From Acidimicrobiia bacterium (GTDB lineage Bacteria > Actinomycetota > Acidimicrobiia > Spongiisociales > UBA5794), in contig JALVQZ010000127.1 of the NCBI GenBank assembly GCA_027036355.1, forward strand, positions 1-38,369: a stretch of DNA of 38,369 bases. Direction: 5' to 3'. Positions within the stretch are counted from its first letter, which is position 1. Each line of letters begins with the position of its first letter. The notes below the pieces were generated by a model, which saw only the letters and a list, made by a program, of their open reading frames with translations, was not told where the DNA came from and searched no databases. Positions 23,720-33,323 of the stretch are shown one piece after another. The translations under genes were made by a program, and so were the position numbers.

Positions 23720-25020
23720 TCGAGCGGTACTCGCTGCCGGAGATGGCCGCCATCTGGGGCGAGCGTCGGAAGCTGGCCGTGTGGAAGGAGGTCGAGACCC
23801 TCGTCCTCGAGGCGTGGGCGGATCAGGGTGTCGCTCCACCGGAAGCCGCGGCCGCGCTCCGCCAAGCCCCGGAGGTCGACGTCGAGGCGTGGAAGCGGCG
23901 GGAGGAGGTCACCCACCACGACGTCGCCGCGTTCGTCGACCTGCTGGCCGAGTCGGTGGCGACCGGCGGCGAGTGGGTCCACTACGGACTGACGTCTTCG
24001 GACGTGCTGGACACCGCCAACGGGGTGCTCATGACCGAGGCCGTCGACCTGCTCCTGCTGCGGGTCGCCGAGCTGTTCGCGGTGGTGAAGCGCCGGGCGC
24101 GGGAGCATCGGGACACGGTGATGGTGGGACGAACGCACGGCATCTGGGCCGAGCCGATGTCGTTCGGGTTGAAGCTCGCGACGTGGGCGTTCGAGCTCGC
24201 CCGGGACCACGACCGGCTGCGCCATGCCCGCGACGTCGTGGCGGTGGGGAAGATCTCGGGGGCGGTCGGGACGTACGCCCACACTCCCCCCTCGGTGGAG
24301 GCCTATGTCCTCGACCGGCTGGGGCTGCGACCCGAGCCGGCTTCGTCGCAGATCGTCATGCGAGATCGTCACGCCGAGTTGCTGTCCGCCGTGGCGTTGG
24401 CGGGTGCGTCCCTCGAACGGTTCGCCGTCGAGATCCGCCACCTGCAGCGGTCCGAGGTCGGTGAGGTCCGGGAGCCGTTCCGGAGCGGGCAGAAGGGGTC
24501 CTCGGCGATGCCCCACAAGCGCAACCCGATCGGGTCGGAGAACATCACCGGCTTGGCCCGGCTCCTCCGCGGCTACGCCGTCGCCGGCTACGAGGACGTC
24601 GCGTTGTGGCACGAGCGGGACATCTCCCACTCGTCGGTCGAGCGCATCGCCCTGCCCGATGCGACGGGACTGCTCGACTTCGCGCTGGTGCGGATGGCGC
24701 GGATCGTCGATGGGCTGGTGGTCGACACCGATCGGATGCGAGCCAACCTGGACGCCACCCGCGGGCTGGTGTATTCCCAGGCGGTCCTGTTGGCGTTGAT
24801 CGAGGCGGGCCACTCCCGCGACGAGGCCTATCGCATCGTGCAGCGCAACGCCATGCGCACGTGGGACGAAGGGGGAACGCTGCTCGACAACCTGGCGGCC
24901 GACCCGGACATGGACCTGCCGATCGACGAACTCCGCGAGTGCTTCGCTCCGGAGCGTTTCCTGCGCCACGTCGGCGTCGTCTTCGAGCGGCTCGACGGGA
25001 CCCACCTGACGTCGGCCTGA
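23716..25020 (+). CDS. purB: Adenylosuccinate lyase
   Basis: HYGLTSSDVLDTA, SGQKGSSAMPHKRNPIGSENITG signature; GTG start overlapping the purE stop. Confidence 0.97.
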   Translation: MIERYSLPEMAAIWGERRKLAVWKEVETLVLEAWADQGVAPPEAAAALRQAPEVDVEAWKRREEVTHHDVAAFVDLLAESVATGGEWVHYGLTSSDVLDTANGVLMTEAVDLLLLRVAELFAVVKRRAREHRDTVMVGRTHGIWAEPMSFGLKLATWAFELARDHDRLRHARDVVAVGKISGAVGTYAHTPPSVEAYVLDRLGLRPEPASSQIVMRDRHAELLSAVALAGASLERFAVEIRHLQRSEVGEVREPFRSGQKGSSAMPHKRNPIGSENITGLARLLRGYAVAGYEDVALWHERDISHSSVERIALPDATGLLDFALVRMARIVDGLVVDTDRMRANLDATRGLVYSQAVLLALIEAGHSRDEAYRIVQRNAMRTWDEGGTLLDNLAADPDMDLPIDELRECFAPERFLRHVGVVFERLDGTHLTSA

Positions 25021-25078
25021 CGGATCGTCGGGCGGATCCGAGAGCGTCGATAGGATGCTCGTCTCGCAAGGAGGCGAC

Positions 25079-25804
25079 GTGCAGATCGTCGACGGTGTCC
25101 ATCGGCTGGGAAGCGATTTCGTCGGCATGTACGTGCTCGCCGACGGCGGGAAGCTGACCGTGATCGACGCCGCGACCCCACGCTCGTGGCCGGCCTTCAC
25201 CCGGTTCCTGGCCGAGATGGGGTGGGGACTCGTCGACGTCGAGGCGGTCCTCGTCACCCACGCCCATCCGGATCATCTCGGCATCGCCGAGGAGCTCCGG
25301 GTCGAAGCCGGATGTCCGGTGAAGATCCACCCCTCCGATGTGGCGGTCGCCACCGGGCGGGACCGATGGCGACCCGAGTGGCGCCTCCCGATCTGGCGTC
25401 CGATGGTGCTGCGCACGTTGCTGCAAGGGGCGGTCGAGGGGGTGCTCTCGACGCCGCCGGTGACCGAGATCTCGACGTTCGCCGACGGCGAGCGCCTGGA
25501 TCTTCCGGGCCGGCCCCTGGTCATCCACGCTCCGGGCCACACGCCGGGGAGCTGTGCGCTCCTGAGCGAATCCCGCGGTGCCTTGTTCGTCGGCGACGTG
25601 CTCGCCACGGTCGACATCGCCACCGGCGCCGAAGGCCCGGTGATCCCTCCGTCGTTCGCCAACGACGACTCGGAGCAGGCGCTGGCTTCCCTCGACCGGC
25701 TCGACGGGATCGAGGCCGACGTGCTCCTTCCCGGCCATGGGAAGGCGTGGACGGGTACGGTCGCCGACGCGCTCTCCCACGCCCGTCGGGTGGGGATCCG
25801 GTGA
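25079..25804 (+). CDS. MBL-fold metallohydrolase
   Basis: VTHAHPDHLG, APGHTPGS, PGHGKAW; GTG start after AAGGAGG. Confidence 0.93.
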   Translation: MQIVDGVHRLGSDFVGMYVLADGGKLTVIDAATPRSWPAFTRFLAEMGWGLVDVEAVLVTHAHPDHLGIAEELRVEAGCPVKIHPSDVAVATGRDRWRPEWRLPIWRPMVLRTLLQGAVEGVLSTPPVTEISTFADGERLDLPGRPLVIHAPGHTPGSCALLSESRGALFVGDVLATVDIATGAEGPVIPPSFANDDSEQALASLDRLDGIEADVLLPGHGKAWTGTVADALSHARRVGIR

Positions 25805-26439
25805 ACGGTTCGGCGATCGGGGAGCCCGCCGCCACCCTCGCGTTGTGGGACTTCCGGCGGCGGGTCGCCGACCTGTATCGGGCCGCCCGCGAGGGCGGCC
25901 CTGGCGAAGGACCGTGGCGACGGTGGCGGGCTGGACGGGACCGGCTGTTCGCCACCCACGACCAGTCTCCCCTGGGCCCCGCGGCGCGCGCGGCCTTCTC
26001 CTCGCTGGAGTTCTTCCCGTACGATCCGGCCTGGCGGATGACGGCGCGGGTCGAGCCGGTGGAGACCCGAAGGGTCGGGGCGGTCCATTCGGCGGCAGGA
26101 GAGACCCCGCTGATCCGCTTCGGCCGGGTCCGGCTCCCCGATCCGGCGAATGTCACGTTGTCGGTGTTCTGGATCGACGTCTACGGAGGAGGCGTGTTCG
26201 TGCCGTTCCGCGACGCGACGGCCGGGGAGACCACCTACGGGGGCGGGCGCTACCTGGTGGACACCATCAAGGGCGCCGACCTCGGCCACGAGGACGCCGC
26301 CATCGTCCTCGACTTCAACTACGCCTACCACCCGTCATGCGTCCACGATCCACGGTGGTCGTGTCCGCTGGCTCCGCCCGACAATCACCTGCAGATCCGG
26401 ATCGAAGCCGGCGAACGTCTGGGGTCTCCGTCGGGGTGA
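25801..26439 (+). CDS. DUF1684 family protein
   Basis: VFVPFRDATAGETTYGGGRYLVDTIKGADLG and LDFNYAYHPSCVHDPRWSCPLAPPDNHL; GTGA overlap with the upstream gene. Confidence 0.88.
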   Translation: MNGSAIGEPAATLALWDFRRRVADLYRAAREGGPGEGPWRRWRAGRDRLFATHDQSPLGPAARAAFSSLEFFPYDPAWRMTARVEPVETRRVGAVHSAAGETPLIRFGRVRLPDPANVTLSVFWIDVYGGGVFVPFRDATAGETTYGGGRYLVDTIKGADLGHEDAAIVLDFNYAYHPSCVHDPRWSCPLAPPDNHLQIRIEAGERLGSPSG

Positions 26440-26468
26440 ACCCGCGGTTCAGCCCAGCGGGCTGCCTG
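26437..26468. terminator. Tandem short hairpins between convergent DUF1684 and rhodanese genes
   Basis: TGAACC-CGC-GGTTCA (26437-26451), with both stop codons inside the stem, next to CAGCCC-AGC-GGGCTG. Confidence 0.5.
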
Positions 26469-26868
26469 CCACGAGGTCGAAGCCTTCGTCGCGCCAGCCC
26501 TCGACCCCGCCGATCATCTTCTTGACCGCCCGTCCGAGCCGGGCGAGACGAACGGCGGCCTTGTCGGCGGCGTTGCAGTGAGGCCCGGCGCAGTAGACGA
26601 CGAACACGGTGTCGTCGGGGTACGCCGCCAGGTTCCGTTCCACGATCCTCCCGTGAGGGAGGTTCGTCGCTCCGGGGATGTGCTCGACGGCGAAGGGTTC
26701 GGGTCCTCGGACGTCGAGCAGGACGAAGTCCTGCGATCCGTCGTTCATCGCTTCGTGGACGTCCCAGCAGTCCGTCTCGAGGCGCAGCAGGGCGGAGAAG
26801 TGCTCCAACGCCTCGTCGGGATCCGCCGGTGCCACTTGGGTCACGATCGACGATCTGTCCGTTGCCAT
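26449..26868 (-). CDS. Rhodanese-like domain protein
   Basis: FVLLDVRGPEPFAVEHIPGATNLPHGRI and VVYCAGPHCNAADKAAVRLARLGRAVKKMIGGVEGWRDEG; start after GGGAGGGC. Confidence 0.92.
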   Translation of the reverse strand: MATDRSSIVTQVAPADPDEALEHFSALLRLETDCWDVHEAMNDGSQDFVLLDVRGPEPFAVEHIPGATNLPHGRIVERNLAAYPDDTVFVVYCAGPHCNAADKAAVRLARLGRAVKKMIGGVEGWRDEGFDLVAGSPLG

Positions 26869-26930
26869 GGGGTGCCCTCCCTTCGCTGATGGCGCCACCC
26901 TACGCGAACGCGACGTGCGACCATGCCTCC

Positions 26931-27503
26931 ATGCAGCTCGTCACCGACCGGCTCGTCCTGCGTCGCTTCTGCGACGCCGATCTCGAGCCCTTCGCCGCGA
27001 TGAACGCCGATCCCGCGGTGATGGAGCACTTCGTCGCTCCGCTCACCCGGGCGGAGTCCGATGGGTTCGTCGCCGCCATCGAGCGAGCCTTCGCCAGGGA
27101 CGGCTTCGGCCTGTGGGCGGTCGAGGCCGCGACCGGGTTCGTCGGGTTCGTCGGGCTCAACCGGGTCCGGTTCACCGCCCCGTTCGTCCCCGCCGTCGAG
27201 GTCGGCTGGCGGCTGGCCCAGGACGCCTGGGGCCACGGGTACGCCACCGAGGCGGCCACCGCGGTCCTCGACGACGCGTTCGGTCGCGTCGGCCTCTCCG
27301 AGGTCGTGTCGTTCACGATCCCCGCCAACGTGCGGTCCGTGGCGGTGATGGAACGTCTCGGCATGACCCACGATCCGGCCGACGACTTCGACCATCCCCG
27401 GGTCATGATCGGCCACCCCCATCGCCGCCACGTGCTGTACCGCATGTCGAAGCGTCGGTGGATCGCCGCCGGACGGGCCGGGACGCGCGGGACGGGAACC
27501 TGA
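26931..27503 (+). CDS. GNAT family N-acetyltransferase
   Basis: TDRLVLRRFCDADLEPFAAMNADPAVMEHF ... EVGWRLAQDAWGHGYATEAATAVLDDAF ... NVRSVAVMERLGM. Confidence 0.94.
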   Translation: MQLVTDRLVLRRFCDADLEPFAAMNADPAVMEHFVAPLTRAESDGFVAAIERAFARDGFGLWAVEAATGFVGFVGLNRVRFTAPFVPAVEVGWRLAQDAWGHGYATEAATAVLDDAFGRVGLSEVVSFTIPANVRSVAVMERLGMTHDPADDFDHPRVMIGHPHRRHVLYRMSKRRWIAAGRAGTRGTGT

Positions 27504-27554
27504 CGTCGCCCCTCGACCGTCCCACCGTCGAACCGACGGCGAGAGGAGCCCACG

Positions 27555-29588
27555 ATGCGACGAACGACGATCCTCCTGGTGACGGCGATCGCCGTCGTGG
27601 CGGCGGCGTGCACGTCGTCGCCGACGACCGGGCCGGGTTCCACCTCCTACCGGCTGGGTGGAGATCGCGGTCCGGCCGGTCCTGCGCTCTTCGCGGCGCC
27701 GGCGCTCCAGGCGTTCGATTCGTGCGATGCGTTCTTGAGCTACGTCAAGGGCCACGCCCTCGAACGGGTCGGCCCGTACGGCTTGGAGGGATACGACGGC
27801 TTTCTGCCGACGGATGCGGTCTTCGCCGTCGAGGACGCTGCCGGCCCGGATCGGGCGGCCCCGACGACGACCGCGGCGTCCGGCGCCGCGGGGGTCGACT
27901 ACTCGACGACGAACGTCCAGGTGGCCGGCGTCGACGAACCCGACCTGGTCAAGACCGACGGCGATCGGATCTTCGTGGTCGCCCGAGGTCGCGTGTTCTG
28001 GATCGACGCGACCGGGACGCCCCGCATCGTCGCGTCGATGCCGCTGGACGGTTGGGGCCAGCAGCTCTTTCTCGCCGGCGACCGGCTGCTGGTCATGACG
28101 TCGGTCGACGGCTACGGCGTCGAGCCGCTCGCCGGATCGGGCATCGTCGACGACGTCGTGCGCGGCCCGTCTCCACGCACCGTCCTCACCGAGGTGGACG
28201 TGTCGGATCCGGCAACGATGACGGCCGTCAGGACGTTGACGATGGACGGCACGATCGTGTCGTCGCGCATGACCGCCGGCAGCGTGAGGGTGGTCGTGCG
28301 GTCCGGACCGACCGGCTTCGCCTGGGCGTACCCCGAAGGTGGCGGTATCCGTGCCGAACGCGAAGCCACCGCGGAGAACCGACGGATCGTGGAGAACTCC
28401 ACGTTGGAGAACTGGGTTCCGTGGTTCGTGTTCGAGGACCATCGGACCCGAACGACGTCCGAGGGCCCGCTCTTGGGATGCGACCAGGTCGGACATCCCG
28501 ACGAGTTCTCCGGCTTGTCGATGCTGACGGTGCTCACGATCGATCTGGCTTCTGGGCTGGAGCCCGGCGCCGGTGTGGGTCTGCTCGCCGAAGGCCAGAC
28601 CGTCTACGCGTCGACCGAGTCGCTGTACGTGGCGACGGCGCCGTGGATGGTGCGGCCGCTGCCGGAGACCACCGGACCCGCCGGCGAGCGTGACCGGCTG
28701 TCGACCCAGATCCACATGTTCGACATCACCGACCCGACCGTGGCCCGGTACGTCGCCTCCGGCGAGGTCGAGGGGACGCTGCTGTCGCAGTGGTCGATGG
28801 ACGAGTACGACGGGATCCTGCGGGTCGTCGTCACCGACGAGGACCCGTGGTGGGGCTCTTCGGAGGTGCCGGACTCCTCGGTGGTGACGCTCCGGCGCAT
28901 GGGTGACCGGCTCGTCCAGGTCGGGTCGGTCGATGGTCTCGGCAAGGGCGAGCGTGTCTATGCGGTGCGTTTCGTGGCCGATCGCGGGTACGTCGTGACG
29001 TTCCGTCAGGTCGATCCCCTCTACGTGGTGGACCTGTCCGACCCGACCGACCCACGGGTCGCCGGGGAACTGAAGATCACCGGCTACTCCGCGTACCTGC
29101 ATCCGATCGGCGCCGACCTGCTCCTCGGCGTCGGCCAGGACGCTACCGACCAGGGCCGGGCACTGGGCACCCAGGTGGCGGTGTTCGACGTCTCCGACCC
29201 CGCGGCGCCGCGCCGGATGGCCCGGCTCACCTTCGACGAGGCGTACTCGGATGTCGAATGGGATCATCGAGCGTTCCTGTGGTGGGCTGCGGAGGACGTG
29301 GCCGTACTGCCGCTGCAACGGTGGTCGTGGGACGAGCGGACCGGGAAGGAGGATCCCTTCTCCGGGGCCGTGGTGGTCCGAGCCACCCCGGATCGGGTCG
29401 TGCAGGTCGGCGAGATCCGGCACCCGTCGGCGTCGGGATCCGACTGTGCCGGGTGTGGGGGCTGGTCGGCGCCGATCGTCCGTTCCCTCGTGATCGCCGA
29501 TCGGCTCTTCACCGTCTCGGACGCCGGCGTCCTCGTGTCGGAGCTGGGCAGCTACGACGACGTCGCCTGGCTGGAGTTCGCGTCGTGA
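27555..29588 (+). CDS. Secreted/lipoprotein beta-propeller domain protein
   Basis: Lipobox VVAAAC; YSTTNVQVAGVDEPDLVKTDGDRIFVVARGRVFWID and repeated propeller-like strands with DVSDP motifs. Confidence 0.87.
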   Translation: MRRTTILLVTAIAVVAAACTSSPTTGPGSTSYRLGGDRGPAGPALFAAPALQAFDSCDAFLSYVKGHALERVGPYGLEGYDGFLPTDAVFAVEDAAGPDRAAPTTTAASGAAGVDYSTTNVQVAGVDEPDLVKTDGDRIFVVARGRVFWIDATGTPRIVASMPLDGWGQQLFLAGDRLLVMTSVDGYGVEPLAGSGIVDDVVRGPSPRTVLTEVDVSDPATMTAVRTLTMDGTIVSSRMTAGSVRVVVRSGPTGFAWAYPEGGGIRAEREATAENRRIVENSTLENWVPWFVFEDHRTRTTSEGPLLGCDQVGHPDEFSGLSMLTVLTIDLASGLEPGAGVGLLAEGQTVYASTESLYVATAPWMVRPLPETTGPAGERDRLSTQIHMFDITDPTVARYVASGEVEGTLLSQWSMDEYDGILRVVVTDEDPWWGSSEVPDSSVVTLRRMGDRLVQVGSVDGLGKGERVYAVRFVADRGYVVTFRQVDPLYVVDLSDPTDPRVAGELKITGYSAYLHPIGADLLLGVGQDATDQGRALGTQVAVFDVSDPAAPRRMARLTFDEAYSDVEWDHRAFLWWAAEDVAVLPLQRWSWDERTGKEDPFSGAVVVRATPDRVVQVGEIRHPSASGSDCAGCGGWSAPIVRSLVIADRLFTVSDAGVLVSELGSYDDVAWLEFAS

Positions 29589-29645
29589 GCAGCCCCTCGG
29601 CGCGGTCGACCTCGTAGAGTCGGGGCACGAGGAGAGGAGCGCACC

Positions 29646-30341
29646 ATGGTGGGGACCGTCCTGCAGAACACCGTCGCGGCGATCGGGCGCTATTGGCGGG
29701 CACTGGCCCCGGTCGCTCTCGCCCTCGGGTTCCTCGACGCCCTCGTGTCGGTGCTGCTCCGATCGATCGCCCCGGATGTCGACCCCACCACGCCGCCCGG
29801 GTCGATCGACGTCGGGTCCGTCGCGACCCAGCTCCTGTTCGGTTCGCTCCTCGCCTTCGCGATCAGCCTCATCATCTCGGCGGTCATGTTCAACCTCGTC
29901 GCGGAAGCCGACGAGACCGGAACTCCCGACGTCAACCGCGCCTTCGAAGCGACGATGGGACGGATCTGGTCGCTGGTCGGCCTGGTGCTGTTGTCGACGC
30001 TCGCGGTCTTCGTCGGCTTCCTGCTGCTGATCCTTCCCGGCATCTGGGTCGCCGTGAGCCTCGCCCCGTCGATCGCCGTCCTCTTCCTGGAAGGGCGCGG
30101 GGCCGTCGATTCGTTCCAGGAGTCCTTCCGTCTGGTCAAGGGGTCGTGGTGGCCGGTCTTCGGGATCCTCATCATCTTCGGCATCTTCAACGGGGTGCTC
30201 GGTGCGCCGGGAGCGTCACTCGATGGCGTCGCGGGCTTCGCCTATCAGGTGGTCGCCTCGGCGGTCGTCCTCGTCGTCCAGCCGATGATCATCCTCTACA
30301 TCTACCGGGCGTTGAGGGAGCGGCGGCCGGTGACGATCTGA
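29646..30341 (+). CDS. Multi-TM membrane protein of unknown function
   Basis: 231 aa with several hydrophobic segments; GAGGAGAGGAG upstream of ATG. Confidence 0.8.
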   Translation: MVGTVLQNTVAAIGRYWRALAPVALALGFLDALVSVLLRSIAPDVDPTTPPGSIDVGSVATQLLFGSLLAFAISLIISAVMFNLVAEADETGTPDVNRAFEATMGRIWSLVGLVLLSTLAVFVGFLLLILPGIWVAVSLAPSIAVLFLEGRGAVDSFQESFRLVKGSWWPVFGILIIFGIFNGVLGAPGASLDGVAGFAYQVVASAVVLVVQPMIILYIYRALRERRPVTI

Positions 30342-30366
30342 CCGTCGCCGGAGGGGACGTGCTCGG

Positions 30367-31533
30367 TCAGGCGCGGCCGGTGACGGCTCGGGCGACGATG
30401 TTCCCGAGGGTCCGGTGGCCGGCGGCGTCGGGATGGGGCCATCCGGCCCACGGTTGGGTCGACACGTCCGCCACGTCGACCTCGACCCACGTGGCGCGGC
30501 CGGCGACGCCACGCCGAAGCGTCCGGTGGAGGTCGTCCAGCGCCAGCGCCATCTCTTGGATGCACTCTGCGCCGATCGGCATCCACACCGGCGCCAGTCG
30601 CGTCCGATCGATCCCGTAGTACCCGGTCCAGAACACGTCGGCGTTGGTCTCGGCCAACCCGTCGACGATCGCGCCGGCGTCCCGGACGATGGTGCTCCGG
30701 CGATGGTCGAGGTCCCATCGCTCTCCCACCGCTCGGCGACACGCGGCGGCGTCGCCCCGGTCCGAGATCGACAGGGCCGTGTCCCTCGTCAGGCCGGCCA
30801 CGACGTCGACCCAGTTGGTGGAGTTGATCCCTGCGGTGACGACGACGACGTTCCACGTCGACGGATCGGCGAGGTCCTTGGCGGTCTCGATCTGGCTCTG
30901 GTGGCGCACCCCGCAGGTGTCGACGCCGCCGGCGACGATCGCACCGAGGTCGGCGCCGGGCCAGGCGATGTTGGTGTACGTGGGCGACCACCGATCCGGG
31001 AGGGCTTCGGCGAGCACGGCGCGCAGCGTCGCACCGTACGACAGCTCGTCGTCGCGGCAGTTCGCCCGGCCGGTGAACCAGCGCTTCGAGTACCCCGACG
31101 CGACCGAGTCGCCCATGACGATCACCTGCGGCGGTGGTGGGGTGGTCCCCTGCCACGCGGTGATCCACGGCGACCTCCATCCTTCGGTGTCGACGGCCCG
31201 CACCTGCAGGGCGTATCGGGACGACGGGGACACCGGCCGGTACGAGACGGTGGGATGACGGGCGTCGGTGCTGTGGACGGTCCCGAGCGTCGCCCCGTTC
31301 CAGCGGTACTCGTACCGGACGATCCCGGCGTTGTCGTAGGCGTCGATCTCGAGCGCTGCTTCGAGGATGCGGTCGTCGCGCCCGGGGCGGGCGAGTTCGG
31401 CGGACACCACGACCGGGCGCTGGTCGCCGTCGGGAAGCGGGCCGGCGGAGGCTTCGGCCGGCGCCCCGGCCGGGCCGGCGAACGCCATCAGGCCGAGCAC
31501 GCACCCGATGACGAAGGTGGTACGGCGTTTCAC
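30367..31533 (-). CDS. Secreted SGNH/GDSL-type hydrolase with N-terminal Fn3-like region
   Basis: Signal peptide; VIVMGDSVASGYSKRW, GINSTNW, and a C-terminal D-x-x-H-like GWPHPDAAGH. Confidence 0.85.
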   Translation of the reverse strand: MKRRTTFVIGCVLGLMAFAGPAGAPAEASAGPLPDGDQRPVVVSAELARPGRDDRILEAALEIDAYDNAGIVRYEYRWNGATLGTVHSTDARHPTVSYRPVSPSSRYALQVRAVDTEGWRSPWITAWQGTTPPPPQVIVMGDSVASGYSKRWFTGRANCRDDELSYGATLRAVLAEALPDRWSPTYTNIAWPGADLGAIVAGGVDTCGVRHQSQIETAKDLADPSTWNVVVVTAGINSTNWVDVVAGLTRDTALSISDRGDAAACRRAVGERWDLDHRRSTIVRDAGAIVDGLAETNADVFWTGYYGIDRTRLAPVWMPIGAECIQEMALALDDLHRTLRRGVAGRATWVEVDVADVSTQPWAGWPHPDAAGHRTLGNIVARAVTGRA

Positions 31534-31610
31534 GATCCGATGCTATCGGCGGCGGCCGTTTGGCGACCCGAACCGGCGATGCCTGCCCCGCGGGATCGTG
31601 TGGAGCGCGA

Positions 31611-32015
31611 TCAGCGGTTCACCATGTGGTCGGCCATCATCGTGAGCCGCTCGTCGAGGAACGACCGGAGGGGTTCGCCGACGCCGGTGTCATCGAGGGC
31701 CAAACGCATGCAGCGCATCCACTCGGCTGCTTCGTCGGCACCGATGGCGAAGGGCAGATGCCGCATGCGCATCCGCGGATGGCCACGCTTGGAGACGTAC
31801 AGGGGTGGACCGCCCAGCCAGCCGGAAAGGAACTCGTAGAGCTTCCGTCGGGAACCGGCGTCGTTCGCGGGGAGCATCGCCCGGACGGTCGGCGCCTCGG
31901 CGTCGATGCGGTCGTAGAAGGCGTCCACGAGCTCGCGGACCCGAGAGTCGCCTCCGAGCTCCTCATAGGGAGTCGCGGCGGCGCCCCATGGATGCGTCGT
32001 GCCGATCTCCTCCAT
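31611..32015 (-). CDS. Truncated hemoglobin (group II-like)
   Basis: TPYEELGGDSRVRELVDAFYDRIDAE ... FLSGWLGGPPLYVSKRGHPRMRMRHLPFAIG. Confidence 0.93.
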   Translation of the reverse strand: MEEIGTTHPWGAAATPYEELGGDSRVRELVDAFYDRIDAEAPTVRAMLPANDAGSRRKLYEFLSGWLGGPPLYVSKRGHPRMRMRHLPFAIGADEAAEWMRCMRLALDDTGVGEPLRSFLDERLTMMADHMVNR

Positions 32016-32057
32016 GGGCACCAGGGTACGGCGGTCTCGGGTACGCTGCCGATCGCC

Positions 32058-33323
32058 ATGACCTCCGTCGCTCCTCTTCGCCGCCGCGCTTTCTGGGTCC
32101 TGGTCGGCCGTTCCGCGGTCATCGGCGTCTTCGGCGGCGTGTTCGCGATCGTCTTCCTGGGGGTCGAGCACGCCCTCACCGGTCTCGTGTGGCCGGGAAC
32201 GGGCGGGTACCAGTGGTTCGGCGGAGGGCTCCGGGCGCTGGTCGTCCCCATCGCCGCCGGAGCGCTGGTCGGTCTGATCTATGTGATGCTCGGCCTTCCT
32301 CGCCACCTGCACAGCTTCATCGAGGAGCTCGAGGAGGGCCGCACCGATCCGAGGACCGCGCCCGGCGCCGTCCTCGTCGCCCTCGCGTCGCTCGTCGGGG
32401 GCGCCAGCCTCGGTCCCGAGGCGCCGCTGGTCACCGGAGCCGCGGGCTTCGCCAACTGGCTCACCGAGCGGTCTTCGGCGTCGCCGGAGGAGACCCGCAC
32501 GGCGACCTTCTCGGCGGCGGCGGGGGTGTTCGGCGGCCTCATGTCCTCGCCGCTGATCGGGGCGCTCCTCGCGCTCGAACTCGAGCACGATCAGGATCTG
32601 CCGTTCTTCTTCCGCCACATCATCCCCGGCGGGGTCAGCGGCACGATCGGCTTCCTGATCGTGTACCCGGTGCTCGGTGCACCGTTCCTCGGCCTCTACA
32701 GCTTCCCGCCGTTCGAGTTCTCGCCGTGGTATCTCGCTGCGGGAGCCGCGATGGGGGTCGTCGGCGCCGCCATCGGCCTCTCGATCGGAGCGGTGGCCAA
32801 GGTCGTCCGTGGGGCGATCAGCCGCCTCCCTTCGGCACCCGTCGCTCGCGGGATGATCGGCGGTGTGCTGCTCGGTGTCGTCGGGTTCGCGATGCCGGCG
32901 ACGTTGTTCTCGGGCGTCGATGCGCTGGGAACGGTGGTGGCCGGTCCCGCCCAGATCGGTATCGGTCTGCTCCTGGTGGTGGCGGGCCTCAAGATGGTGA
33001 CGCTGACCGTCAGCCTCGGGACCGGATTCTACGGAGGGCCGTTCTTCCCGATGTTCTTCATCGGCGGTTCGGTGGGGGCGGTACTCCATCTCCTCTTCCC
33101 CGCCGTTCCCCTGGCGCTCACCGTTGGGGCGACGATGGCGGCGACGGGCGCGATGGCGTCGATCCCGCTGAGTGTCGCCGTCCTCGGCGCCTTCGTCGTC
33201 GGCGTCGGACCGCCCGCGGCTGCGGTGATCTCCATCGCGGTGATCGTGTCGTTCTCGATCGGCTACGGGTTGGGCTTCGTGGGCCCGTGGTCGTCGACGG
33301 CGGCGGACCCGGCCACCTCCTGA
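32058..33323 (+). CDS. ClC-family chloride channel/transporter
   Basis: GGASLGPEAPLVTGAAG, SSPLIGALLALELEH, SLGTGFYGGPFFPMFFIGGSVGAVL; multi-TM. Confidence 0.92.
   Translation: MTSVAPLRRRAFWVLVGRSAVIGVFGGVFAIVFLGVEHALTGLVWPGTGGYQWFGGGLRALVVPIAAGALVGLIYVMLGLPRHLHSFIEELEEGRTDPRTAPGAVLVALASLVGGASLGPEAPLVTGAAGFANWLTERSSASPEETRTATFSAAAGVFGGLMSSPLIGALLALELEHDQDLPFFFRHIIPGGVSGTIGFLIVYPVLGAPFLGLYSFPPFEFSPWYLAAGAAMGVVGAAIGLSIGAVAKVVRGAISRLPSAPVARGMIGGVLLGVVGFAMPATLFSGVDALGTVVAGPAQIGIGLLLVVAGLKMVTLTVSLGTGFYGGPFFPMFFIGGSVGAVLHLLFPAVPLALTVGATMAATGAMASIPLSVAVLGAFVVGVGPPAAAVISIAVIVSFSIGYGLGFVGPWSSTAADPATS

Noticed and set aside
26841-29423. 860-aa minus-strand ORF opposite GNAT and beta-propeller genes
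   Set aside because: Antisense shadow; the opposite strand encodes recognisable protein families with ribosome-binding sites.
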